From Epiperipatus broadwayi (Eukaryota; Onychophora; Udeonychophora; Euonychophora; Peripatidae): a stretch of 64,000 nt of DNA. The position numbers and the translations under genes were made by a program. Of the stretch, positions 34,036-44,851 are shown piece after piece (the first letter of the stretch is position 1; each line of letters opens with the position of its first letter). The notes under the pieces were generated by a model, which saw only the letters and a program-made list of their open reading frames with translations, was not told where the DNA came from and ran no database searches. Location of the stretch: the NCBI GenBank assembly GCA_028023455.1, contig JAQFVV010012536.1, positions 1,942,001 through 2,006,000 on the forward strand, read 5' to 3'.

Positions 34036-34706
34036 TTTAATTTAATTTGGATAAAGAATTTATATCTGTATATTTGTACAAAAGATGGGATGATTGTGTT
34101 AGGAGGATTGTTGAGTGTTATAGTGGTAAGGAATGGGATAAAAGAATAGATTTATTAATAAAGAATAGGGAGTTAGAGAGATGGAGAACAAGTATGGAAA
34201 GTAAAAAAGAGTTTAAATATATATACAGAATATTAGGTGTGAGTTAATTTATGATAATAGTAAGGAAAGTAGTTTATTGTTTAAGGCTCAAACAGGATCT
34301 TTTGCAACAAGAGAATATACATGTAAATAGAAAAATATGGGTGATTTAGTCTGTAAATTATGTAAGGAAGGAATAGAAAATATTAGGCATTTGTTAATTG
34401 AATGTAAATGCTTGAAAACAGAAACAGCAAATATAATGAAGTTATGGAAAAATAAATATGAAAAAAGTGATTATAGAGAAAGTAGATTATTGGTTTTTAT
34501 GCTGGGTTTGGAAAAAGATAAGGGGGATTTAGATATAAAGGCCATAGAGTTGACAAATATTATGTTGTGGAAATGGGATGGAGCAGAATACAGGGAAACT
34601 TAGAGTGGAGAATAGAAAATTAAGTGGCTAACAGGTTTATCTGGGCATAATTGCTGAGATATTATTGACTTCGTTTAAGGAGAAGCCACAGTACATCACA
34701 TCACAT
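34036..34706 (+). pseudogene. LINE-A C-terminus, 5'-truncated
   Basis: Plus-strand frames: DKEFISVYLYKRWDDC, ECYSGKEWDKRIDLL and ELERWRTSMESKK, a frameshift, then GDLVCKLCKEGIENIRHLL (zinc-knuckle-like CxxC..H....C) and NIMLWKWDG at the end. The 3' end is a CATCACATCACATCA tail. Closest to the copy at 20703-21977 but in the opposite orientation. Confidence 0.85.
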
Positions 34707-34709
34707 CAA

Positions 34710-35450
34710 CACAATTACAATGACTTCTGGATTTCTTTGACTTAAGGCCATTGTGCTGCAATATTAATAAGTTAATAATAATTTGATCTGAATTGTATTC
34801 TAAATTACCTTCACCAAATACACTAATATGTAACTTCAAGAATTTAGTGAGTTATATCTTGGAAAATATATCAAACAAAATATATGCATAACCATATTAG
34901 AGATAAGCTTTATATTGTAAAATTAGCAAAATATGTCTGATGCACTTTTGACTACTTAATCATTGTAGTCATAATCATGGCATTGACAGTAAAAAGAAAA
35001 TTGTCACATTTATTAGTATCTTTACGATTTTTGACATTTCAAGTTTTAATGCATTCCTTGCTAAAACCATGGAGTTTTTTTTTAAATAACTTCTAAATAT
35101 ATGTATTTTTGAAGCATATTTTTGCATCATGATTTTTTTAATGTTCTGTCTGGTTTTATGTAATAGTACAGTGCAAATTGTGAAGATCAGAATTCATGGA
35201 ATATGGCCAAGCTGTGTAACTTCCTGTGTTAAAGCATTTTAAGAATCAAAAGCCATTTGATTATTCATAATTGTCACTTGACTGAAATATTTTTATACTC
35301 ATTGGCAATAGTAATGTAAATTAGCGGTCTTTATTTTTGCTAAAGTTTTGTTCATTTAATTATGTTATAACTTTAAACAAATGAAACATTTTTGAATTTA
35401 TCTTTTTGAAAAAACCAAAACAAAATGGCAACTTGATTTTATCCTTAGTA
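34710..35450. other. AT-rich DNA, nothing recognised
   Basis: No gene or family repeat recognised. Confidence 0.4.
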
Positions 35451-35458
35451 ATAAATAT

Positions 35459-35571
35459 ATATATACAAACCATTATACAATTATCATTTTAAGGTTTGCT
35501 ATTATTGAGATGTAGATCTTTAAACAGAGGGCGTTACTGGATATTTGTAATTGTATAATGGTTTGTATATT
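35459..35571. mobile_element. Short MITE (M6)
   Basis: ATACAAACCATTATACAATTA near the left end is mirrored by TAATTGTATAATGGTTTGTAT at the right end, with about 70 bp between. No coding capacity. Confidence 0.7.
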
Positions 35572-35677
35572 TTCTATAATTATTTCAGTTAGTGTTAACA
35601 GTAACTTTTTTTTCATATATATATATATATTAAATAATAAGAGAAATAATGCTCAGGGCTAAATGGATTTATAAGCA

Positions 35678-35846
35678 ATCATTAAAAACCAGTCAAGACA
35701 TAAACCTTCCCAATATCAATAACAGTCAACAATTTCAATCTGTTGATTCCATCTTTATCATTAAAAGGAGGTTGTCTTGACAACAGTTTAAAATTGTTGA
35801 TTGTTATTGATATTGGGATTGTCTATGTGTTGACTGGTTTTTAATG
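35678..35846. mobile_element. Palindromic MITE (M1), complete
   Basis: ATCATTAAAAACCAGTCAA and TTGACTGGTTTTTAATGAT are exact inverted termini. The arms remain complementary through the CCCAATATCAATAACAGTCAA block to a short centre near 35755. One-armed relatives are at 1917-2003 and 42455-42545. Confidence 0.85.
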
Positions 35847-36126
35847 ATATTTTCTTTTTTCAATATTTGGATGCCGTTTAAAATTTTAATTTGTAATGAT
35901 TCATCTTAAATTTTATTTGGTAGCTAAAACTTAAAATGTTACTTTATTATGAATAACTGTAAAGAGCAATGAAGCACTGCCATGTTTGTGCATGAAATAT
36001 GTGTGGTTTAATGCAATTGTAAAGTGGAGATTGGTTTTGTTTGATTGATTAAAATTGTTACATTCAACTTGTCATGTGAGTGGAGTTTCAAATGACCTTG
36101 AGATATTAATGTGTGATTATTTTTAA

Positions 36127-36410
36127 GCCAATAAACATCACCCAATCACCATTTCTTATGCTTGCTTATAACTGTTATTAAAACAGGCAAAACTCTTCAT
36201 ACAGTATTGCCACTCAGTGCAAACCCAAGTAATCAGTGGATGCCAGAAGGCATGTGCATAAAATCCCCATCTAGTACCTACTCATCCAATATCCACAAAC
36301 TAGGATGAGTAGGCACTAGATGGGAATTTTATGCACAAGCCTTCTGCCATCCATTGATTACTCTGGCTTGCACTGAGTGGCAATACTGTATGGAGAGTTT
36401 TGCCTGTTTT
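36127..36410 (+). mobile_element. F1 foldback retrozyme copy i, short form
   Basis: Terminal module, arm, 20-bp centre without hammerhead, inverted arm ending TTTTGCCTGTTT. The target duplication TGATTATTTTTAA is exact, at 36114-36126 and 36411-36423. Confidence 0.9.
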
Positions 36411-36423
36411 TGATTATTTTTAA

Positions 36424-37400
36424 TGTATTTTTTGTTAAGTTGCATATATTAAAGTTAAATATAAAGTGCTATCCCATAATATTATGAAGATTTTTGTGGC
36501 TAATCAAAATTTTAGAATATATAGTGCATCTTATTATAGTCAACTCAGCTAGCAGTTCAAATTAGAGGATAAAAATTTCTAATTAACCTCTATTGGTTAA
36601 ATGAGATTAATGTTCTCACAGTAAGAAATAAACAAGATGGTATTAGCTTCCACTATAGATGGAGAAAATATATTCCTATAGACAACAATTCATGAAGGAG
36701 GAATTTTTTGACTAATACTATTTAGCTTACACATGAGTGCTCAATGATTATCAGATGTACCAGTTACATATAAAATCTGTTTTTTTAGTATTTAAATGTT
36801 CATTCTTCCAACTTTGAATCCCAGGCCTCATTGATAAAAATAAAAATCGGAAACATATCTGAGATGGGTGGTTTAAATACTAAGGAGAAGGATTTTATGT
36901 GAAATTGGTGTTTTACACTCCTATAAGCATTAAACTTACAGTCCACTTTATTGTTTTTAAACTGTGAACTATGCTGTATTTTGTTCCAAGCCCCCCCCCC
37001 TCATACTCAAATGTATGTATAGCATGTAATAGCTCACATTTTGTTGATAAACATTGATGAGAATAGAATGTATACTATTTATTGAACTGCAGATGTCTTT
37101 TTGACATACATGGATGTTTTTATATGTATAGTATGCATATAAATCAAGATTGTAGTATAAATAAAATTTAAAAAATATTAATCACATAGTTATTAATAAT
37201 AAATTGGGGAAGCAGATTTATATATACTGTACTGAGTGTTTTTCTCATTCATTCATTGAAGTAGTAAAAATAAGAAAAAGAAATCTACTATTATATTTTT
37301 ACTTTTAAAATAAAGTAAATAGCAAAATGTCAGGCTTTTGTTTCTATTGAACATGCCCAGGCACTATTCTTATAACTTTTTTTTTGAAACATAATAGTGG
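36424..37400. other. AT-rich DNA, nothing recognised
   Basis: No gene or family repeat. C run at 36992-37000. Confidence 0.4.
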
Positions 37401-37429
37401 TCTTGTTATTAAGAAATTGGGAAAATGTT

Positions 37430-37553
37430 GTCAAGAATTGGTGGCCGAGTGGTCACCACAGCTGCCTTACAAGCAGTTGCTCCAGGTTAGGGAGGTTCAC
37501 TTTCCAGCCAATGCTTTGACACATGAAAAAGAAAAAAGAAAAGAAGAAAAAAA
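37430..37553 (+). mobile_element. tRNA-derived SINE with target duplication
   Basis: GTGGCCGAGTGGTCACC A-box region (serine/leucine tRNA-like), CTTACAAGCAGTTGC, GGTTCACTTTCC B-box region, ATGCTTTGACACATG and a GA-rich A tail. Flanked by ATTGGGAAAATGTT (37416-37429) and ATTGGGAAATTGTT (37554-37567), 13 of 14 identical, which fixes both ends of this SINE family. Confidence 0.9.
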
Positions 37554-37930
37554 ATTGGGAAATTGTTTTGACATTTTAAAAGCAGTATCAACTTTTAGTA
37601 TGATCTAAAATTTTGTAAAAATTTTATCGTTATACTCAGAAAATTATCAAATTTAGAAAGGATAATAAAGGAAGAAGGAAATATAGAAACTTTCAGCATA
37701 AACTGAAGAAATTTCATTAATATATATATATATATATATATAATTATCTATAACATTCAGAGAAGGAAAAATGACTACTGAGGATGATAAAATGTGTAAA
37801 TTCTAATGTTTTTTATTTTTTTATTTATTGACATTTTTATTTGGATAGTGGATTATTGAAGTTGTGTTGGCAGATATCCTGTATGGTTTGGGACAGTTGG
37901 TAGAGTGTCCAACTTGGGGATTTGAAAGTA

Positions 37931-38141
37931 CTTTCTTATTGCATTGCCAAATCCATATAATATTAATATCATTTATGTTCTTTATTATTTTTCACTATTG
38001 ACAGTTTCGACTGCCCCAGAAATCTTCTTCAGAACTTTTACTTATATTTCCAAAGATTGCTGGGGCAATCAAAACTTTCAGTAGTGGGTTGTAAAAAAGC
38101 ATTGTAAAAAGTAATAAAGAAAATAAATGATATTAATATTA
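37931..38141. mobile_element. Palindromic MITE (M2), copy 2
   Basis: Same left extension, arms and centre as 7547-7757, including TTTCTTATTGCATTGCC at the left and GATATTAATATT at the right end. Confidence 0.85.
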
Positions 38142-38529
38142 AATTCTTATGAACTCCCGAGCAATAAAGCCATATGCTTTTGTTTGTAGTCAGGTGCAAC
38201 ATAGTTCATAGCTCCACTGTATATTTAATTAAATTGAAAAGGCTGTATAAAAAGATTACTTTGCAATGAACTCCTTTTTTTTGAATGCTCAGGAGAAGTA
38301 AAACTTTTTTAGAATCCGAATGTTTATATGTGTTATTTTTCTAAGAAAATAAAATACTAAAAATAGCCATTTTCATACTTTTTTTTAGTTTCTCCTGAAT
38401 ATTTCATATGTGTAGTCTGTAAACCATTGTACTTTTGCTTGTCATGTGATTATTCCTTTTTATAAATTCTATGATATATCTTAATCTTTTTGGCACAGTT
38501 AGGAATCCCATTGTATATTGGCATCATTT

Positions 38530-38800
38530 GTTATGATTATTGATCCATTTGAGAATGAAGATTTTTCCAGGTTTAATTCAATTTCTTCAATCCACAGCCT
38601 TTCCACACATCACACCAACAAACATCTTTATTTTGCCCATCCATTTTACAAGTGATCTCTTTCTAAATCTTCTTGGAATCCAGTTTAGATCATCAACTGC
38701 TCATTTATTATCATCTTTTTTGGCAATGTTCTTTCCAACTCCATTTCAGTCTTCATTTTTCAATGATTTTGATAATACCCAATTTGTTCTCTTACCCATG
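38530..38800 (-). pseudogene. LINE-B C-terminal remnant
   Basis: Interrupted minus frame: RLKWSWKEH, then KLDSKKI.KEITCKMDGQ, then a TWKNLHSQMDQ end, matching LINE-B in order. Strongly decayed. Confidence 0.55.
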
Positions 38801-39182
38801 CTTGATATTTTAAATGGACATTTTTTCATATTCCATTAAATATATTAAATTATTTTAATTTGTAATGTAGTTTTAAAATTGAGATGCTAAGATGAAATAT
38901 ATTAAGATGGGCGCAAACAATAGTTTATTAATGCCAATAAAGTTCATCACAATTTATTTATGACACTTCATTTTCTAGTTAACCTAATCTACTGCAGCGG
39001 AGAATGTTAAAAGTGGGTAAAACAGTCTTTCCACTTCTCATCTATAAAGCAAAACCCACTGCACCACTTTCTCTTTCTCTCTATGGTATAACAGCAAAGG
39101 AAAAGATTTTGATCACCAAATCAACCTTTTTCTGAGTGATGCCAGTTTGAGTGTTTTTTCTATTTTTGTTTCTCTTCAATTC

Positions 39183-39510
39183 ATCATCATCATTGCATTA
39201 TTGATCCATTACAGGATGAAATGTCTTTTAATTTAATCCAGTTTTTGTGATCCCTAGCTTCTCTTCTCCACAACATACCAGTAAATTGCCTTATCTCATC
39301 CATTCATCTAACAATATCATTTTCTAGGTCTTTTACAATCTTTTGAGGTGTAATTTAATACTTCAACTATTTATCTATTATTATCACTTTTACCAATTTG
39401 TCTGCTCAGCTCCACTTTCTACATCTTTTACAATCTTCTGAGAATCAATTTGAAACATCAATTGTTTATCCATTATTGTCACTTTTACCAATGTGTCCAT
39501 CTCTGCTTTA
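39183..39510 (-). pseudogene. LINE-B C-terminal remnant, partly duplicated
   Basis: TCATCATCATCATTG tail at the low end, GATCCATTACAGGATGAAAT (cf. ATCCACTGTAGGATAAAGG at 58703), CTTCTCTTCTCCACA and CATCCATTCATCTAAC blocks as in 58677-58950. A segment with TCTTTTACAATCTTxTGAG and TATTxTCACTTTTACCAAT occurs twice (about 39330-39400 and 39424-39495). Confidence 0.65.
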
Positions 39511-39556
39511 TTTTAGACTTCTAATTCTTCCAATGAAGCATACCTGTTTTTTTCTT

Positions 39557-39698
39557 AAACCACTAAACATCACATGATCACCATATTTTATGTTCACACA
39601 AGCTATTTACACAGTGGCTAAACTCTCCATACAGTAGCGCCACTCAGTGCAAGCCAAAGTAATCGATGGTGCTGCTGTATGGAGAGTTTAGCAGCCGT
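39557..39698 (+). mobile_element. F1 foldback retrozyme copy j, short
   Basis: Terminal module, short arm, inverted arm ending GGAGAGTTTAGCAGCCG. Flanks TGTTTTTTTCTT (39545-39556) and TGTTTTTTCTT (39699-39709). No hammerhead. Confidence 0.8.
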
Positions 39699-39844
39699 TG
39701 TTTTTTCTTCTACATATTTCACTAAGAATAGTCAAATACCTTTTTACTAAACAATAGTGGTAGGTTAACCAGGGTGACCATAGTATGGACGCCTGAAATA
39801 AAAGCTTAGTTGGAATTGAAAAACAAAAATCATCTTACTTGACC

Positions 39845-39900
39845 CAGATTCGAACCCTAGGTCATGAGTATGAAAGTGGTTGAATCATTCACATACCTTA
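39845..39900 (-). other. tRNA-like relic (methionine-type)
   Basis: Minus strand: CACTTTCATACTCATGACC with a CAT anticodon position, then GGGTTCGAATCTGGG, a good B box. No paired acceptor stem. Probably a SINE head related to 41232-41292. Confidence 0.45.
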
Positions 39901-40619
39901 TATATATATATATGTTTTATCTCCATGAAGCATCCTGCTTATTGGTTGTTCAATTACAATACATTAAAATATTTTTGTCATTGGTCTGTGACGTCAGTGA
40001 ATGTAAATCGTTGTTATATTTAGGACTATGTTGTATTAAATGTTACTCTCAAAAAAGATGAAATACCATCGAGTATTTTTTGACATTTTAAATTTGGAAA
40101 GGCTATGGATTGTGATATGTACAATTATTTGTCTGTAAGTTCGTTAATAAAAATTAATTATACATAATCTTATCAATGTAGTCAAAAATTAAATAAGGAA
40201 AATGTATTAATTCACACAAGTAATTTCATTGTTTAAATGAATAGCTTTTTAAAGAATAATTAATCTTATAATAAATGCGTACTTCAATAATTTCATTATA
40301 ATACTACGATTTCTTTTTTTCATTTTTTATTAATTTTTACTTTTTCATCCTCAAGCCTGGATGAAAGAACTTTAATTACATCAGTTGTTAGAATAATCAT
40401 TGCGTTTTCTTAAAGAAATAATTCTTTTAGATAAATTTGTTTGTTGAATGTATTAAAGGAATTAACTTTTCTAATTCTGTTAAGCTTTTGCAAACTTTCA
40501 TTTTTACTTTTATTTAAATTTATTTTGAAATTATTGTTTAATTTGTATTTTTTTTTTTTAATGAATATAATTCATCATTTTTAGAAATGTTTAAATTTTT
40601 ATTTATTTATTTTAAATAT

Positions 40620-41125
40620 ATAGTAATATATAGGGTATATGAGCACAGACTTTCAGACGACCCATCACTCTCCACTCTATCTAATAACACCGATACACTC
40701 AAGTACATATATGCTGAAAAGATAAATAATCACCAATATACGTATTTCATGCTAAGCCAGCAATCATCAGTTGGTTCAGATTATCATCTCCCATACATAT
40801 ATACTATAAGTGCTCAGATATATATTAAGATAGACAATCTTCATACTTTAATGGACAGGCTCCAATCTACTCCACACTCCAACTCTTCAACCGTCCATCC
40901 AATTGAAAATCTGATGATGGAATGCTCGAAGGCCACCCTGAGGCCGAGATTCTTGTCACACCCATGTTGACCTAAGGTCAATCTGAACCCCACATATACA
41001 GGACATAATCCATTTAATACATATGCAAGGATGGGCAGATATCTCTACAATGTAATAACTGAAACACAGGCTTATTCTATACATGTGTCTATATATGTAA
41101 TATATAGGGTATATGAGCATAACTA
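40620..41125 (-). mobile_element. F2 retrozyme-like tandem, copy f
   Basis: ATATATAGGGTATATGAGCA occurs at 40627 and 41100, a period of 473 bp. Between are the F2 blocks: CCACTCTATC, ATGCTGAAAAGATAAATAA, hammerhead 40732-40775, GACAATCTTCATACTTTAAT, GATGATGGAATGCTCGAAGG, CCCATGTTGACC. A 127-codon frame at 40587-40970 crosses it but is not conserved in other copies. Confidence 0.8.
40732..40775 (-). ncRNA. Hammerhead ribozyme of F2-f
   Basis: Minus strand: ACCAA with TTGGT, core CTGATGA, stem II TGCT with AGCA around GGCTT (T-T at the base pair next to the core), GAA, stem III ATA with TAT around CG, A17. Probably active or nearly so. Predicted cleavage is just before the TTGGT strand. Confidence 0.75.
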
Positions 41126-41231
41126 TGATTAAAATTTTTGCCTGCATAAGATTATTCACATATAACGCTAACAAATTAAGCATCTTGGACGATTGCTGGC
41201 TTATTTTCAACATTTGCATTAGAAAGAATAG

Positions 41232-41292
41232 TCTAACCAAATTGGACTTGAACTCTGGGTTATGAAAGTGATACTTGCTGCACTGATGCTAA
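41232..41292 (-). other. tRNA-like relic (methionine-type)
   Basis: Minus strand: TTTAGCATCAGTGCAGCAAG A-box region, CACTTTCATAACCC anticodon-loop region with CAT, GAGTTCAAGTCCAA B box. The acceptor stem does not pair, so this is a SINE or tRNA pseudogene. Confidence 0.5.
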
Positions 41293-41299
41293 ACCTTTT

Positions 41300-41975
41300 G
41301 CATTTCGGGGGATATATTTTAAGATAGTTGGACATAGTACATAATTTTTTATTGATCACATTGTCATCTTTACCATTATATTTTTGCATACTCAGACACT
41401 TTTCAATTTCTATTCATACTTTGTGAGAAGCTGTTTAATTAAAAATGGTAATTTAGTTGCTCAGGCGGTTTATGATTTGAAAACAGTAGTGGCCAATTGA
41501 GCACAGCAGTTTTATATAATTGACCAAAATGAGACATCCGAGAATTAATCCAGGAACCTTTCCATCTTGATCTTGCCACTCTAAAATCACGCCAAACTTT
41601 ATAGAACCTCACCTACTGAGTGAAAAGTTTTGTGTTCACTTTCTAATGGTGGTAAATAAAGCAATTATTCTGGACACTAGCAATGAGACATATTGTTTGT
41701 TTATGGTAACTACTTCATCGGTAACTAGAAACAGATAGTCTTCCATGCTGAACAGATATTTGAGGCAACTACTTGTCTAAAAAACTCTTATAAACATTGA
41801 AATGATTAATTATTTATATCAGAGAATGATGTTAATGAAATTAAGAGCTATAAAACTGAACATGAATAACTCTTTAATAAAGAACATATTGGACAGATTT
41901 ATTGATCTTTTAAGTGAAGTGATTAGGAAAAATGAGTTGCTTTTTAGCATCATGTTTAGCATTACTTTATATATA
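41300..41975. other. AT-rich DNA, nothing recognised
   Basis: No gene. Opposed Ile/Leu-rich open frames at 41802-42038 are chance or palindrome-derived. Confidence 0.4.
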
Positions 41976-41979
41976 TATA

Positions 41980-42270
41980 TGATCAATAGATGGTTAAAGA
42001 ACAAGTGTAAAATATTTTACATAAACGCAAAGGAGTAATTACTCCTCTTATTGCTCACCTCCAGATCAGCTGATTTCAGCTGGTGGCCAGTGGAAGGATA
42101 GAGCTATAGAAACTATCCTTCCACTGACGAAAGCAAACCAGCTTGAAATCAGCTGATCTGGAGGTGAGCAAAATGAAAGAGGTAGTTAATTCTGACTCCT
42201 TTTGCGTTTATGTAAAAATATTTTACACTTGTTTCGGCGGTTTTGGTAAAGACGCCATCTATTGATCATA
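41980..42270 (+). mobile_element. F4 palindromic element with hammerhead
   Basis: TGATCAATAGATGG and CCATCTATTGATCA are exact inverted termini. The arms match through AAGTGTAAAATATTTTACAT, AAACGCAAAGGAGT and the very clean CTCACCTCCAGATCAGCTGA block to a 12-bp centre at about 42105. The right arm has a complete hammerhead (42118-42164); the left arm's mirror copy lacks the CTGACGA core. No reading frame. Confidence 0.8.
42118..42164 (+). ncRNA. Type I hammerhead ribozyme of F4
   Basis: Stem I CTTCCA (42118-42123) with TGGAGG (42159-42164), one T-G wobble. Core CTGACGA (42124-42130). Stem II AAGC with GCTT around AAACCA. GAA (42145-42147). Stem III ATC with GAT around AGCT. C17 at 42158. Every core position and all stem pairs fit, and stem III has a real tetraloop, so a monomer could cleave. 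Predicted cleavage is after 42158. Confidence 0.85.
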
Positions 42271-42454
42271 AATAACAAGTGATAGCAGGTTACGTGACTA
42301 ACTTGTTTTTATTTTTCATATATATATACCATTCAAGATTAAGACTCATAACACCATACAATACATATTTTAAAATACTCTCTACCCCAGCATAAATCTA
42401 TCTTTAACAAGAATAAAGCAGCTGTATATTTCCATGCTTCATATATATATATAT

Positions 42455-42545
42455 AATTAAAATCATTCAATACTTACACAATCCCAATATCAATAACAAT
42501 CAACAATTTCAAACTGTTGTCAAGGCAACCTTTTGACAATAAAGG
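42455..42545. mobile_element. Half copy of the M1 MITE
   Basis: AATACTTACACAATCCCAATATC..AATAACAATCAACAATTTC and TGTTGTCAAGGCAACC match the left arm of 35678-35846. Confidence 0.6.
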
Positions 42546-43119
42546 TTGATATAATAGAATCATACTTTTCTTTTGGTTTAAGTTCATCTAATTTTAGTAA
42601 TCTGTTTATTGAATAATATATCTGCAGTAGCATGCAGAAACAACTTTACAAATGAGACCTTTTGATACCTCTTGGTAGCTTATATATAAAAATTCCTATT
42701 TTCTCTGTTATTTGATTGGTGAATGTATGTTTTTCCGTAAGTCCGTCATGTCAAATTCACAATGAGTTATATTATTTAGTGGAAAAAAATATTTATTCTA
42801 CCATTAATAAAATGTAATAATTTTTTTATCAAACCATTTTATGCAAAGAAAGGAATTTGTTAAAGCAACTAATTAAAAAATATATTATAAAAAATGATAA
42901 CAGGTTACATTTCTGGATTGTAAAAAAACTGTGGTATTGGAATAAAACTTTTTGAAGGAAAAAAGGCTCTGAAAAAAATCAATACATGTGCTTTTAATTA
43001 GAACTAAATAGATATAGTATTTAAATCAAGATTTAATTACAGTATATAAATTCATGTTTGAAATGTGATATTTAATAGGAGAAAGAAGTAGATGCTATAT
43101 TACCACATTTCCATTTAGT

Positions 43120-43695
43120 CTTAAACTCAGACTTTCAAGCTCCCTACAACTATCCACTCTATTTTATACAACTGATACTCATTACCATATACATGTGAAA
43201 AAGATAAATGATATCCAATATATGTATTTTGTGCTGAACCAGCACTCATCAGTTGGTCCAGATCACCATCTACCACACATATATACAATCAGTGCTTAGT
43301 TTATATTAAGTTAGCCAATCTTCAAACTTTAATGGGTAATTTTCAATCTTCTCCACCCTCCAACTCTTCAGTCATCCATATCATTGAAAATTTGAAGACG
43401 GAATGCTCAAAGGCCTCGTTGATGTTAATATTATCATCATACCCATGTTGACTTTAAGACGCTCTGATCTCTCACATATATTCTTTAATATACCCATTTA
43501 AATATACAGAAAAGGAATGGGTAGAATACAGTTTGAGTATGTAATATTTAAATACATATTAATGTAATTAGAAGAGACTTGAATTCGGACTTTCAAGCTC
43601 CCTACAACTATCTACTCTATCTTTTACAACTGATACACATGACCACATACATGTGAAAAAGATAAAGGACCTCCAGTACTCTTATTGTATTAAGT
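43120..43695 (-). mobile_element. F2 retrozyme-like tandem, copy g
   Basis: CGGACTTTCAAGCTCCCTAC-type blocks at 43126 and 43586 give a period of about 458 bp. Hammerhead at 43215-43256. Inserted in the ~211-bp satellite; the second unit is truncated after GTGAAAAAGATAAAGGACC. No exact target duplication identified. Confidence 0.8.
43215..43256 (-). ncRNA. Hammerhead ribozyme of F2-g, G12 lost
   Basis: CCAA with TTGG, CTGATGA, stem II GTGCT with AGCAC (the base pair is G-C here, G-T in other copies), but GAA has become AAA. Stem III ATA with TAT around CA. Core mutation suggests inactivity. Confidence 0.7.
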
Positions 43696-44164
43696 TTAGT
43701 ATAGACAATATACATGTATTTAAATATTAGTTTTGATTAGTGTATTATTATGTTTATGTGAAGGGAGTAATTGGAAGTAAATCTGCCATTAATAAAAAAC
43801 GCTTGGAAAAAAAATCAGTATATGCACTTTTAACTATAGAAATATAGTATTTAAATCATGAAGAAAATGTGATTAGAGTACAAAAATTTATATTTGTAAT
43901 GTGATATTTAGTGAAATGGAAAATTAGAAGCTATAGTACTTCTAGTTACATTTAGTTTTAGTTAGCATATTATTACGTTAATGCGAAGGAAATCACCGTT
44001 AATAAAAAAATGCTTGGAAAAAAAATCTGTACATGTGCTTTTAACTACAGATGTACAGTATTTAAATCACAAAGAATTCTATTTGAAATGTGATATTTAG
44101 TGAGGGGGAAATAAATGCTATAATATAATAATTACATTTAATTTTGGTTAACATATAATTGAAG

Positions 44165-44835
44165 TTGAAATGATGGTCTTTCAAGGCAGTTTACAATTCC
44201 CACATATATTTATATAATATTCAAATCTTTTGTTTAATTTACATTAAATCTTTAAAAAAAATATGTTAAAGCAACCATTGAACAAAAAATATTACAAAAA
44301 TTGCAGCCTGTACATAGATTGAGTACCATCTGGTCTTATAGAAATGGGTAAAGCAAAATCCTAATGTTATTTTGTATGTTATTATCATTGCAGCTATTAT
44401 GACCATATATGGTTATGATAAATGAACATGGATGGGCTGTTTGTTAAAACATATCTGCTACTGTGAGGTTATTGCTTTTTATGCATGAATTAATAACTTT
44501 AAAAATGTCACAATCTTTATTTGTAGATATCTGATAGTTTCTGATATATGGTATGTTGTTATTTTTTACAGGGCATGGGATAGTAAATAAAGGATTATTT
44601 AATATTTACTCTTATAACAAACAAATATAAATTATAGCTTTATATGTAAAAAATTAAACTGAAAATAGTTAGAGAATACTGGTGGCAAAATTTTTTGGAG
44701 TTATGGATCAGGCTCGATCACTTAAACTGTAGACCATTTTAATAATCCTAAATGAGATTATCTTTTGAAAGATTGGAAGAAAATGTGAAGAGACACTTCA
44801 TTTAAAAGGTGAATATATACTTTATTATAAAACAC
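44165..44835. other. AT-rich DNA, nothing recognised
   Basis: No gene or family repeat recognised. Confidence 0.4.
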
Positions 44836-44851
44836 AAATAATGGAAAGATA

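Larger units (their letters stand above)
42930..44160 (+). repeat. ~211-bp satellite, three units, interrupted
   Basis: Units contain a GCTxTGxAAAAAAATC box, TACATGTGCTTTTAACTA, AGTATTTAAATCA, GAAATGTGATATTTAGTG and TACATTTAGTTTTAGTTA. GCTTGG boxes start at about 43801 and 44012 (211 bp apart); a first unit (box GCTCTG at 42966) is separated from the second by the F2-g insertion. Confidence 0.75.

Noticed and set aside
40587-40970. 127-codon plus-strand frame
   Set aside because: It lies across F2-f on the antisense of its unit and is not conserved in other F2 copies.
41232-41292. Functional tRNA-Met gene
   Set aside because: Anticodon loop and B box are tRNA-like but the acceptor stem does not pair.
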